A DNA stretch of 64,000 nucleotides from Lineus longissimus. Its lineage: Eukaryota > Nemertea > Pilidiophora > Heteronemertea > Lineidae. Where the stretch lies: contig NC_088310.1 in the NCBI RefSeq assembly GCF_910592395.1, positions 193,501 to 257,500 of the forward strand, given 5' to 3'. Position numbers and translations under genes: made by a program. This document shows, in pieces, positions 25,084-37,682 of the stretch. The stretch's first letter is position 1; every line of letters starts with the position of its first letter. Below the pieces are notes generated by a model that was not told where the DNA came from, made no database searches, and worked only from the letters and a program-made list of their open reading frames with translations.

Positions 25084-27091
25084 AATAAATGAAGTTATAA
25101 CCAACTTACAATGCATACCAGATTGTAAGTTCAATAATTAAATGATCAATTAGAAGAAAAAACACTACTGGTATATTATTGTAATCAATGGCACAATGAT
25201 TTGATCTGAATGGCATCCATGTTGCCTAGCAACCACAACCTCATTTAACCGGAACTCGGGGGAAAATGCAATTAATCAAGCGGCAGAGCGTAAATAAAGG
25301 ACTGGTGCAACTGTGGTTAGAGATTCCAATCAAGCAGTTCATAAGGTGACATATCAAGCGTTGGTAATATGCTTGATTGGCGTATGCTTTGGACTCGTGT
25401 ATATTGCAGCCATGACCTAATTAGATGTCAATCAAGACTCTAGGTGAGTTGATAGATTGTTTTTCATCAGTCACATTCCGTTTGAACATTATTACGTTGC
25501 GCATACTGGGCAAAGTGAAGTACTGGCATCACTGGGGGTACTGGCATACTGGGCAAAGTGAAGTACTGGCATCACTGGGGGTACTGGCATACTGGGCAAA
25601 GTGAAGTACTGGCATCACTGGGGGTACTGGCATACTGGGCAAAGTGAAGTACTGGCATCACTGGTACGCATTTCTAAGGCATTATCAATGAGATCATCGT
25701 ATCATTCGTGACAAGATGTTCGCTTGGTTTCTTCAGCACATTTGCTAAAACAAGACTAGGCCAGGGCGATTATCGTTCTTCGTTTAAGGCCTCTCTGTGC
25801 TAGGGTCATGACTGAGGTCAATATGTGATAATATATGTATTTTGAAGGCAATCAGTGTATCGGTTGACGCGTTTCACATTAAAAAAAGCATAAAATTGTC
25901 TGAAATCCTGTCGTCCCATTTTACTCGAAATCTATGTGGTGATACTGACTAACCCAGACCAAGGAGAAGAACATATCAAAAGCTCAAACCCAACAAGGCA
26001 CACGCGGTGTGCGTCTGATAGGAACGCATAGGCGAATGGCGGTATCGCCGCTGTTCTCGTACCTCTTTTACAGACGATCATACATGTCATACCACAATGA
26101 AACATGCTACAAGAGATGGTAACTATCACGAAGCATTGTAGGCAGTGGTATTACGATATAATCCATTTAAATCACACAAAAAGCACACATTAAAGTCTTC
26201 CACCCCTGAATAACCAATCGCACTTGGTGGCTATTCTATTACAGGTAAATCTCTAGGCCTTTATTGTTAGCTGGTTATGTACAGTATAAATATGCAGTTA
26301 GGCAAAGGGTGCTGCTAAGCTTTTTGTAGGCTTGATACAATAACTTTTGTGGTGAGACACTGCTTTGACAGTAGGCCAAGAACATATATCGTTGTGATAT
26401 GGATACCATGATATAGCCGAATAGTACGACCTAGGATACCAGGTCGATTCAACTGGGCGAGTTGATACCATTTGATAGAACAGTTACGATAGGATTCCTG
26501 TTCTCAACAACCTTGGGTAAGTCTATGACGGGTTTGGTAACTTGTATTGAGATCAACGCCAATGATATCGACAATCACGCGGGGGGAGGTGGAAAATGCC
26601 TCACATAGTACACAATGCAGATTTCGACCGATGCAGATACGCATATTTTGATTCTCATGCAGTCTGATCTTTGTCATAGCTTAATTGATCAGGCTACATT
26701 AGAGGTAATTCTTCTAGCTCCAACTGCAAGGTTTACCAGTGCTTGCTTTAAGAGCTTGTTCAACAAGATACCTTTTAACTAACTTTGTATGTATTAGTAT
26801 TTCATTTGCGACTGTTTGGTTCGAAAGCGAAGGTTATTTGCCAAGTTCCTAAGCCAATTTGCTTATGAGAGTAGTATCAAAATATATTAACTCACGTGCA
26901 GGGCTGGAAAGTTACACGCTTCGGGCTTTGAATCTATAGAGTGGAGAACCATAACAGCTCGTCTATGCAGACGTCAACACCACTGTCACCTTGTCGATAG
27001 AAAACAAGGACTCCATCGGACCTATGTGATCTTGTTGGATGTAGAAAATCCCCTAACGCCTATTAATCATACCTTGTTAATCCTGCTTCAG
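25084..27091. other. Region upstream of the LRRC74-like gene
   Basis: Must hold the promoter and first exon of the LRRC74-like gene unless these lie farther upstream. I cannot single out the initiator exon, which should end in phase 0. The only other feature seen is the 43-bp repeat at 25501-25664. Confidence 0.45.
25501..25664. repeat. Minisatellite, 43-bp unit, 3.8 copies
   Basis: Identical units starting GCATACTGGGCAAAGTGAAG and ending GGGGGTACTG. No variant bases among copies, so it looks young. Unrelated in sequence to the other 43-bp array at 6314. Confidence 0.95.
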
Positions 27092-30000
27092 GTGCCCTAC
27101 CTGGCCTACGACGAGGCTCAGTACAACGTTGTGGAGGACAGAGATCTAATCGACTACGACGACGACGGTGCAGCTGACGACGAGGACGACATGGACCCAA
27201 TCAGGGAAGAAGAGGAAGCCGACAATGGAGACAGGACAACACGGTCAGCAAGTGCAAAGATGCCGTTGCTATCCAGGGCCAAGTTCACTCGGACCCCAGG
27301 GTCGAGGGCTTCAGATAACTCGGACGTATTGCCACATGATATTGAGCCACCAGAGACACAGGTGCCACAAGAGGAGAATGGACTTACAAATGAAGATGAT
27401 GAGAGATTGAGCGAAACAACTGATTCTGTGCTGATTACAGAGGTGAAAGACCAGGCTGAGCAGGGGTCTGTTGGGTCAGAGGATGGGCGGGATACGGTTG
27501 ATGGAGAGCTGGAGGATGTATTCATTGGAGATGAGGATGTGATCCCTGAGAAGGAGGAAGTAGCTGAGGGCTCAGATGAAGATTGTGATACGGATTTAGA
27601 GGTGGAGGAAGGTAAGAGAAGGTTTCTAATTAATCCATCATCCACGACAATCATAAATCTTGTTACTTAGATTGATTTCAGTGCATTAAAGTACTTCAGA
27701 AATGTATAATATAAATCATTGCAAGCATGTTACCATCGGGAAGTGATTATCAGGAGCTGTCCAATGCATCGTCATAGCCTAACCTTAAAGGTTATACATG
27801 TAATGCCCTGCTTTTGATTATACTTATTAAAGTGCCCTTAGACCTATCCCGGTCTTCTGGATGTGGATCTCCTCATTACACAGCTTACGGCAAGTGTGAA
27901 CTCATTCTTTCATAAAAAAATAAGTCCCTACCATTTCTACCCGTCATCATCGCAAACACGTACATTAAAAACGTTGTATTATCTTTCTTGTGTTTAGAGG
28001 AGATTGACAAGGAGGAACTCCACGACACCACAGGCAGGACGAGATACACCAAGTTGTGTGAGAAACTCGGCGTCGTACCGTGCTCTTATTTCACACGACA
28101 TATCCAGGACTCTGAACTTATTATGAAGTTCCATGGACTTGGCCCACAAGGAACTAGAGCCATTGCAAAAATATTGAAGGTAAAGATCGACGACCTCTAG
28201 CCAAGTTATGGTCGTTAATGATCGAGTTCTCAAGTGGCACTTTGCTTGGTAAAAGGCAGTTATTATAATCACTTTGATATGTCCCTGGACATGAGTTTCT
28301 AGTTGAGGTGATGAAAGATGAAAAAGTGGATAACCTAAACAAATTGTTACCAAAAATGGGCATTCTGAACTCCGCGGGTTGATTTCAAGAAACCAGTTAC
28401 TTTGTACAAGGATTCCTAAAAAACTTGACAAATACCGTTTTTGATGTATTTTGCATTTCACTTTAGTCACGCATACAGCTTTCAGTGCCACATCACTTTG
28501 ACTATTCATATAAAACTCAACTTATCCAGCTATTGCGGAGGAAGATGGGTGGGGCAGCGTTTCTGATCAGAATATATTATTTTAAGATATCTTCTCAATA
28601 ACGTGCTCACTATTACCTGACTCTAACTTTTTGCAGGATAACATCACGATAGAGCGACTGAACCTGGAGGGCAACTGGATGGAAGCCGACGGGGCCAAAG
28701 CCATGGCAAAAATGCTGGAGGAGAACATCTCAATATCAGATCTGGTGAGTGATGTGTGCCATCACAACAACTACAGGAATTCACGCCATTTCAATGGAGC
28801 TTAATGCGCACCTTACACGCAATAAGGAATAGACATAGGAAGACAGCTGAAGTATTATGTTCAGTTGAGGGGTCTAATATACATAACTTTATCATTTTTA
28901 GGTGCTAAGAGGAAACAAGCTGGGTAGTGATGGAGGATACCACATGTCAAAGATGTTAGAAAATAACACTACTTTAAAGAGGATTGATTTATCGGGGAAT
29001 GACTTCGAGGACAGGGATGCAGAATACTTTGCGGATGCACTGGAGGTGAGTCAAATGGGATTTTAATAGTGAATGTTGTTCTGGTGTCGAATTCATGTGG
29101 TTTTTCGTGACCTTTGTGATATAATGATCTTTGCTGAGCTTTGGTACCGATGGCATTGGTTGGCATTCCTGATACACGATGAGCACATTATATTGGTTGT
29201 CAAACTGCAGGCTGTGCTTCATACCAATGCCAAGCTTTCAGGGTAACAGTGTTTTCAGTTGTTCTTTTTCTTGGACAGGAAAACAAGTGCCTGCACGAAC
29301 TCATTCTCAGCAATAACAAATTCGGGGAGGAAGCTGGCGAACTCCTTGGCTTTGCAGTGGGTAAGTTGACCAGCAGGAAGTTCTGTTTCCTGAATGATCC
29401 ATCCTACCAAAATGGCTTTTACTGACCGTACGCAACTTCAAAAATGATAATTAGTGAGGTGGTTAAATCTCTACTGTCTTTCTTTGCCATGAAAAGTATG
29501 TCCTCAGGTAAGGTAATAATCTCTCTGCATCTTCTGCAAATTCATTTACCCTGCGAGCTTAAATGATTAGAATAAATACAATGTACTACTTGTAGAGTTA
29601 TCCAGTTTATGCTTTCCTTTTAGGTTCCAATGACATCTTAGAACATCTTGATTTGAGTTGGAATCAGATTCGTGGTGCTGGGGCTGTGGCTGTTGGTAAG
29701 GGTTTGAAGGTGAGTTCATTCTGATGGATGTGGTCTGTAAGTATGGGGACACGAAATCCCGAACAAGTCGATAATGTCTTTTGCCAGTCGTGGCACCTAA
29801 CATATCGAACCAGGGACTGTAACACCGGCTACGATTGGAATCGGTATGGAATTGTAATTTCTGTTAGTCGGTCACTTCGCCATCTTCTAGCTCATGGCGC
29901 TATATGATATTCATGTTGACAGTTAGTTCTGCCCTTCTTTCATTTCATTATCATATCGAGTGGAACCTTGTTTTCTTACCTTAGGAAAATGTGCGGTTAA

Positions 30001-33000
30001 AAACATGTGACCTATCGTGGAATGGCATGGGTCCAGAAGGTGGATATGCGGTATCGGATGCCTTAGGTGTTAATAACGTAGTTTTGGAGTTAGATATCAG
30101 TGGAAACCGACTGGACTTAGCCTGTGCCAAGAAACTTGCCAACTCACTCGCCATCAACGACTCTCTACGGACGCTAAAGGTATATGATCGATCTTCTATT
30201 CAGGCAGTGGCCGGTAACAGAGTTTGTAGAAATGGTGTTTTTATTTGCACACGGCCCCAATCTCACAGCTCTGCTTTGAATCTGTTTCAAGATGTGGCTT
30301 AACCAGTGAGATGCTTCATTTGGCTGCAGTTTTGTGCTGCACCAACTAGATCTAACCTCTTCACACACTCAGAAATAGATTTATTGATGAGCCGTTCCTT
30401 CCGACTGCACTATATCCACCGACAACACAGTTCAGTGTCAACAAATGAGCTCTTTCTTCCTGAACCTTATGATCCAGTTATCTTCTATCTGTAATGCTAT
30501 AAACAATACGGATCCTTTGATGCTCTGACTGAGGTCAGGTTGAGCGTGGGTTCCATACGGATCCTTTGATGCTCTGACTGAGGTCAGGTTGAACGTGGGT
30601 TCCATACGGATCCTTTGATGCTCTGACTGAGGTCAGGTTGAACGTGGGTTCCATACGGATCCTTTGATGCTCTGACTGAGGTCAGGTTGAACGTGGGTTC
30701 CATACGGATCCTTTGATGCTCTGACTGAGGTCAGGTTGAACGTGGGTTCCATACGGATCCTTTGATGCTCTGACTGAGGTCAGGTTGAACGTGGGTTCCA
30801 TACGGATCCTTTGATGCTCTGACTGAGGTCAGGTTGAACGTGGGTTCCATACGGATCCTTTGATGCTCTGACTGAGGTCAGGTTGAGCGTGGGTTCCATA
30901 CGGATCCTTTGATGCTCTGACCTTTGATACTTTGACTGAGGTCAGGTTGAACGTGGGTTCCATACGGATCCTTTGATGCTCTGACTGAGGTCAGGTTGAA
31001 CGTGGGTTCCATACGGATCCTTTGATGCTCTGACTGAGGTCAGGATGAGCGTGGGTTCCATACGGATCCTTTGATGCTCTGACCTTTGATGCTTTGACTG
31101 AGGTCAGGTTGAACGTGGGTTCCATACGGATCCTTTGATGCTCTGACTGAGGTCAGGATGAGCGTGGGTTCCATACGGATCCTTTGATGCTTTGACTGAG
31201 GTCAGGTTGAACGTGGGTTCCATACGGATCCTTTGATGCTCTGACTGAGGTCAGGTTGAACGTGGGTTCCATACGGATCCTTTGATGCTCTGACTGAGGT
31301 CAGGTTGAACGTGGGTTCCATACGGATCCTTTGATGCTCTGACTGAGGTCAGGTTGAACGTGGGTTCCATACGGATCCTTTGATGCTCTGACTGAGATCA
31401 GGTTGAGCGTGGGTTCCATACGGATCCTTTGATGCTCTGACTGAGGTCAGGTTGAACGTGGGTTCCATACGGATCCTTTGATGCTCTGACTGAGATCAGG
31501 TTGAACGTGGGTTCCATACGGATCCTTTGATGCTCTGACTGAGATCAGGTTGAGCGTGGGTTCCATACGGATCCTTTGATGCTCTGACTGAGGTCAGGTT
31601 GAACGTGGGTTCCATACGGATCCTTTGATGCTCTGACTGAGGTCAGGTTGAACGTGGGTTCCATACGGATCCTTTGATGCTCTGACTGAGGTCAGGTTGA
31701 ACGTGGGTTCCATACGGATCCTTTGATGCTCTGACTGAGGTCAGGTTGAACGTGGGTTCCATACGGATCCTTTGATGCTTTGACTGAGGTCAGGTTGAAC
31801 GTGGGTTCCATACGGATCCTTTGATGCTTTGACTGAGGTCAGGTTGAACGTGGGTTCCATACGGATCCTTTGATGCTCTGACTGAGGTCAGGTTGAACGT
31901 GGGTTCCATACGGATCCTTTGATGCTCTGACTGAGGTCAGGTTGAGCGTGGGTTCCATACGGATCCTTTGATGCTCTGACTGAGGTCAGGTTGAACGTGG
32001 GTTCCATACGGATCCTTTGATGCTCTGACTGAGGTCAGGATGAGCGTGGGTTCCATACGGATCCTTTGATGCTCTGACTGAGATCAGGTTGAACGTGGGT
32101 TCCATACGGATCCTTTGATGCTCTGACTGATGTCAGGTTGAACGTGGGTTCCATACGGATCCTTTGATGCTTTGACTGAGGTCAGGTTGAACGTGGGTTC
32201 CATACGGATCCTTTGATGCTTTGACTGAGGTCAGGTTGAACGTGGGTTCCATACGGATCCTTTGATGCTTTGACTGAGGTCAGGTTGAACGTGGGTTCCA
32301 TACGGATCCTTTGATGCTTTGACTGAGGTCAGGTTGAACGTGGGTTCCATACGGATCCTTTGATGCTCTGACTGAGGTCAGGTTGAACGTGGGTTCCATA
32401 CGGATCCTTTGATGCTCTGACTGAGGTCAGGTTGAGCGTGGGTTCCATTCGGATCCTTTGATGCTCTGACTGAGGTCAGGTTGAACGTGGGTTCCATACG
32501 GATCCTTTGATGCTCTGACTGAGGTCAGGATGAGCGTGGGTTCCATACAGATCCTTTGATGCTCTGACTGAGATCAGGTTGAACGTGGGTTCCATACGGA
32601 TCCTTTGATGCTCTGACTGATGTCAGGTTGAACGTGGGTTCCATACGGATCCTTTGATGCTCTGACTGAGGTCAGGTTGAACGTGGGTTCCATACGGATC
32701 CTTTGATGCTTTGACTGAGGTCAGGTTGAACGTGGGTTCCATACGGATCCTTTGATGCTCTGACCTTTGATGCTTTGACTGAGGTCAGGTTGAGCGTGGG
32801 TTCCATACGGATCCTTTGATGCTCTGACTGAGGTCAGGTTGAACGTGGGTTCCATACGGATCCTTTGATGCTCTGACTGAGGTCAGGTTGAACGTGGGTT
32901 CCATACGGATCCTTTGATGCTCTGACTGAGGTCAGGTTGAACGTGGGTTCCATACGGATCCTTTGATGCTCTGACTGAGGTCAGGTTGATCGTGGGTTCC

Positions 33001-35589
33001 ATACGGATCCTTTGATGCTCTGACTGAGGTCAGGTTGAGCGTGGGTTCCATACGGATCCTTTGATGCTCTGACTGAGGTCAGGTTGAACGTGGGTTCCAT
33101 ACGGATCCTTTGATGCTCTGACTGAGGTCAGGTTGAACGTGGGTTCCATACGGATCCTTTGATGCTCTGACTGAGGTCAGGTTGAACGTGGGTTCCATAC
33201 GGATCCTTTGATGCTCTGACTGAGGTCAGGTTGATCGTGGGTTCCATACGGATCCTTTGATGCTCTGACTGAGGTCAGGTTGAGCGTGGGTTCCATACGG
33301 ATCCTTTGATGCTCTGACTGAGGTCAGGTTGAACGTGGGTTCCATACGGATCCTTTGATGCTCTGACTGAGGTCAGGTTGAACGTGGGTTCCATACGGAT
33401 CCTTTGATGCTTTGACTGAGGTCAGGTTGAGCGTGGGTTCCATACGGATCCTTTGATGCTCTGACTGAGGTCAGGTTGAGCGTGGGTTCCATACGGATCC
33501 TTTGATGCTCTGACTGAGGTCAGGTTGAGCGTGGGTTCCATACGGATCCTTTGATGCTCTGACTGAGGTCAGGTTGAGCGTGGGTTCCATACGGATCCTT
33601 TGATGCTCTGACTGAGATCAGGTTGAGCGTGGGTTCCATACGGATCCTTTGATGCTCTGACTGAGATCAGGTTGAGCGTGGGTTCCATACGGATCCTTTG
33701 ATGCTTTGACTGAGGTCAGGTTGAGCGTGGGTTCCATACGGATCCTTTGATGCTCTGACTGAGATCAGGTTGAGCGTGGGTTCCATACGGATCCTTTGAT
33801 GCTCTGACTGAGGTCAGGTTGAACGTGGGTTCCATACGGATCCTTTGATGCTCTGACTGAGGTCAGGATGAGCGTGGGTTCCATACGGATCCTTTGATGC
33901 TCTGACTGAGGTCAGGTTGAACGTGGGTTCCATACGGATCCTTTGATGCTCTGACTGAGGTCAGGTTGAACGTGGGTTCCATACGGATCCTTTGATGCTC
34001 TGACTGAGGTCAGGTTGAACGTGGGTTCCATACGGATCCTTTGATGCTCTGACTGAGGTCAGGATGAACTTGTTTTAACGCCTTTGTTTCAGATGGGCAG
34101 TAACCCTGTCACAACTGCCGGTGCCATCGCAATCGTTGCTGCTCTAAACAAGAATGAGAACAGTGTTCTAGTCTTCCTCGATTTGACGGTAGGTTTAAAA
34201 TTTTGATTTCTTCATCTTTATGATTACAAACTAGTTTACTGTTAGAGATGGCGTACTCTCTCGCCAAGTTGACTTAAGATGACAAGAGTCTGGTTGTGAA
34301 CTTGGGATACGTACAATGATTTATTGTCGTTGAGGGCCATTCCCTATGAAACTGAAAATTGGATATATCGAGACTTACTAAAAGTATATCATGCGGTTTC
34401 CCATTGGGTGATTTACTAAAAAAATGCCCATTCGACTTTGCATTCCAGGATATTCCAGTCGAATTCGAATTCATCCGAACTGTCGAAGATATCCAGCGGA
34501 AGCGTTCCTTCCGTGTCATCCACGGTTTAGTGCTACGGTCAGGAAATACACCTGATGATATCGGGAAGCCTCCAATAGACCCTAATCTCCGCCACCCCCT
34601 GCTCATCATGAAGGAACATGTCCTCGTCAATGATATGCGAATCGTGGAGGTCTTCCGACGGTATGATACCAATAACACAATGTGTGTGACGCCAGAGCAG
34701 TTTATGGATGCAATGGATGTAAGTTGACACGCAGCGTTTGCATTAACCCCCGACAGGATTCATCATGGGCTGCAGAACCCCTTCCCAGTTTTCATAACAG
34801 GGACTGTGGTATACGCATTAAAATGTTCAAAATGCTTATTGTAACATCGTGTGGCACTAAGTTGAGTCCTGCAACCAGCAACACCTGCCATATGTGCGTT
34901 ATTAAAGTCACACCGATGCATGTACGTATGTACACCTATGAAGTACCATTAGCAAGTGGATCAGAACCTTGTTTGATGGCCTTTGGGGAGCGAATCAAGC
35001 ATGCAACATTATCACCTTGGCGTCAATTTTCTGCAGCACAATATGATAAATAAAAGCTTTGCCTGGAAGTAGGTTGTGACGTACTGTCCTTAGTAGCACA
35101 CAGGCGTTCGGGCCCTTCCAATGATCTCATGAAAGATGTAACTTTGCATGCTATGCTGTAAGAAATGTTATGTACTTATTTCCAGGAATTGAAACTGAAA
35201 TATTGGCGAAGTCAGATCGACGATATTGCCAAGAAGCTCGATAAATTTGGCAATGGAACGATTTACTATGGGTAAGTTACGACCCAAAGCTGCATAGCCT
35301 ACGACATGTACACATCACATCTTAGAAATACGCTTAATATAAACATTGTACAGTCAGAATGACTAAGATAACTGGTGATACAGATGGACTAGGGGCCGAT
35401 TTAGCAAAGAAATACAGGCTGTATTTGGCTTGCTTTGAGGTATATGACAATTTAAGGTAAGCGGTTTATTCCCCGCAATATTCAACTGCCCCGATTCCGT
35501 CTTTCAGTGACTTCATTCCACCGGACCCACCGCGACGAGAATCAGCCATATTGGATCTGAAAACTGCTTCGGCCACGGCCACGGCGTAG
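27092..35589 (+). CDS. LRRC74-like leucine-rich repeat protein, 5' end missing
   Basis: Eleven exons join in frame: 27092-27611, 27998-28179, 28637-28744, 28902-29045, 29279-29360, 29624-29709, 29985-30179, 34093-34188, 34449-34718, 35186-35271, 35508-35589. They give 616 residues plus an unseen start. The first exon encodes about 170 strongly acidic residues (runs of D and E, YDDDGAADDEDD). Next comes the LRRC74-type segment TTGRTRYTKLCEKLGVVP with YFTRHI and HGLGPQG, then six or so ribonuclease-inhibitor-type leucine-rich repeats (LNLEGNWMEADGAKAMA, LDLSWNQIRGAGAVAVG). The C-terminus has two degenerate EF-hand-like loops (YDTNNTMCVTPEQF; LDKFGNGTIYYGDF). Such proteins act as protein-binding scaffolds and are often expressed in ciliated or sperm cells; the function here is inferred. 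The frame is open upstream to a GTG at 27026, but that is probably intron. Confidence 0.9.
30507..34069. repeat. Minisatellite, 49-bp unit, about 73 copies, in an LRRC74-like intron
   Basis: Units read CCATACGGATCCTTTGATGC followed by TCTGACTGAGGTCAGG and then TTGAACGTGGGTT. Each carries one GGATCC. Variants include TTGAGC, GGATGAGC, GAGATCAGG, GATGTCAGG, TTTGACTG and a 16-bp internal expansion (30918, 31078 and 32761 areas). Blocks of variants recur at 490 bp (10 units) and 245 bp (5 units), showing segmental amplification. It fills most of the 3.9-kb intron between exons ending 30179 and starting 34093. Confidence 0.97.
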
Positions 35590-36581
35590 CGCGACATATG
35601 AGGTGTCCGAGAAGGCGCATTTCCACTTCAGGCCCGTGATTAGACATGTACAATGTCTACCTGTCGGTCGAAGCCACTCACACTAACCAATGAAAATGGG
35701 CAGCTGACTGTGAGAATGGATGCCAGAAGGCTAAGTCATACTCTTATCATCAGAACTTTGGTATGTTTCTGCCCACGCGTCGATGTATTTCATATCGTTC
35801 AGTGATGGAGCTGATTTGTGACCGGCAAGATATGACGCATTGATCTGGGGAGTGGAAACATTCCTGGAGATGAATATGTGTGCTCACATGGACACATCCA
35901 GCAGCAATGCCATCATCAAAGGAATCTCAACCACGTAGACTGTGCTTTAGCTTGTATGATATCCCGACATGGTTGTTCAGATCGGGAATGAATTGTAAAT
36001 ATGTAAGATAATTGTATATTAATGTAAAGAACGAATTTTGAAATAGTGTTATTTCGGTCTTTCTAACCATGTTGTCAAGACGGCTGGCCACCCAGGTCTG
36101 ATTCGGACCGGTTATGACTATCTGGTCTCCCTCACAGTGTCGACAAGACGGTCAGACAAGCAAATCGATTTGGTTTAGTTGCGACTATTCCATCTTCATT
36201 TCTCGACAAGACGTTGTAGTGCGACGGTTGTGATTGACTCGTCCCACTTACAGTGGTGGCAAGAGGCTGATCGAGGCGGCCAGGCCCTGCCTGACTGGCC
36301 TTCCTCTTACCTGATCAGTATAACACCTTGACACTCGGGCCCAATCGATCCAGTTGTGAGTGTCTCATCTCTCTCGACATCTAGTAAAAGCAATGAAGCT
36401 TTCAGGGCCGAATCTGTTTAGTTGTGGCTCTCTGATCTCGCTCACCATATCGGCAGCGCTGTGGGTCTGAAATCTGCGTATGAGATCGAGAGGGGCCAAC
36501 ACTTGTTATCAAGTAGGATAGTTTTCTTTTGAGAGGTGGACGATGGTTGAGCTTCTCTTAAAAGATGGCCTAGTTTGCTCT
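35590..36581. other. 3' flank of LRRC74-like gene
   Basis: No canonical AATAAA found close to the stop codon. Around 36070-36330 loosely repeated words (GACAAGACGG, GTCAAGACGG, GACAAGACGT) suggest an old degraded tandem repeat. No coding signal is seen. Confidence 0.4.
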
Positions 36582-37506
36582 TCAGGACTTCGGTTAAAGA
36601 TGGTTTGCTCGCTTGGGAGGCAGGACTTTGGTTAGAGATGGTTTGCTCTCTAAGGAAGCAGGACTTTGGTTAGAGATGGTTTGCTCTCTAAGGAAGCAGG
36701 ACTATGGTTAGAGATGGTTTGCTCTCTAAGGAAGCAGGACTTTGGTTGGAGATGGTTTGCTCTCTAAGGAAGCAGGACTTTGGTTAGAGATGGTTTGCTC
36801 TCTAAGGAAGCAGGACTATGGTTAGAGATGGTTTGCTCTCTAAGGAAGCAGGACTATGGTTAGAGATGGTTTGCTCTCTAAGGAAGCAGGACTATGGTTA
36901 GAGATGGTTTGCTCTCTAAGGAAGCAGGACTTTGGTTAGAAATGGTTCGCTCTCTAGGGAGGCAGGACTTTGGTTAGAGATGGTTTGCTCTCTAAGGAAG
37001 CAGGACTTTGGTTAGAAATGGTTTGCTCTCTAGGGAGGCAGGACTTTGGTTAGAGATGGTTTGCTCTCTAAGGAAGCAGGACTTTGGTTAGAAATGGTTT
37101 GCTCTCTAGGGAGGCAGGACTTTGGTTAGAGATGGTTTGCTCTCTAAGGAAGCAGGACTTTGGTTAGAAATGGTTTGCTCTCTAGGGAGGCAGGACTTTG
37201 GTTAGAGATGGTTTGCTCTCTAAGGAAGCAGGACTTTGGTTAGAAATGGTTTGCTCTCTAAGGAAGCAGGACTTTGGTTAGAGATGGTTTGCTCTCTAGG
37301 GAGGCAGAACTTTGTTTAGAGATGGTTTGCTCTCTAAGGAAGCAGGACTTTGGTTAGAAATGGTTTGCTCTCTAAGGAAGCAGGACTTTGGTTAGAGATG
37401 GTTTGCTCTCTAGGGAGGCAGAACTTTGTTTAGAGATGGTTTGCTCTCTAAGGAAGCAGGACTTTGGTTAGAGATGGTTTGCTCTCTAAGGAAGCAGGAC
37501 TTTGGT
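36582..37506. repeat. Minisatellite, 38-bp unit, about 24 copies
   Basis: Units read GCAGGACTTTGGTTAGAGAT then GGTTTGCTCTCTAAGGAA. From about 36930 to 37430 two variants (AGAGATGG with AAGGAAGC; AGAAATGG with AGGGAGGC) often alternate, giving a 76-bp dimer period. It lies between two converging genes, 150 bases past the end of the serine-rich gene. Confidence 0.95.
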
Positions 37507-37653
37507 CAGGAAGTTTAGGCTGTTTCGTATCAGAGCAACTTTGCCTTCGATCAGAGGTAACCGGCATTTCGTTGCAGAAGATGTCACTACCTTGGTGTGA
37601 GGTGAGACTTAAGTGGAAGAATAAAATGAAGATCAATTATCATTACAGTATCA

Positions 37654-37659
37654 TTTATT
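37654..37659 (-). other. Poly(A) signal of the serine-rich gene
   Basis: Minus strand AATAAA 24 bases after the stop codon at 37683, giving a very short 3' untranslated region. Confidence 0.75.
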
Positions 37660-37682
37660 CTCAATTGATAAGTGATTTAGAA

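Noticed and set aside
27026-27091. Start of the LRRC74-like protein at this upstream in-frame codon
   Set aside because: The codon is GTG, and a good TCCTGCTTCAG acceptor lies at 27081-27091, so this is intron and the real start is farther upstream.
27154-27654. Serine-rich open frame antisense to the LRRC74-like acidic exon
   Set aside because: Asp/Glu codons read backwards give Ser-rich sequence; the sense exon has splice sites and joins in frame to a known family.
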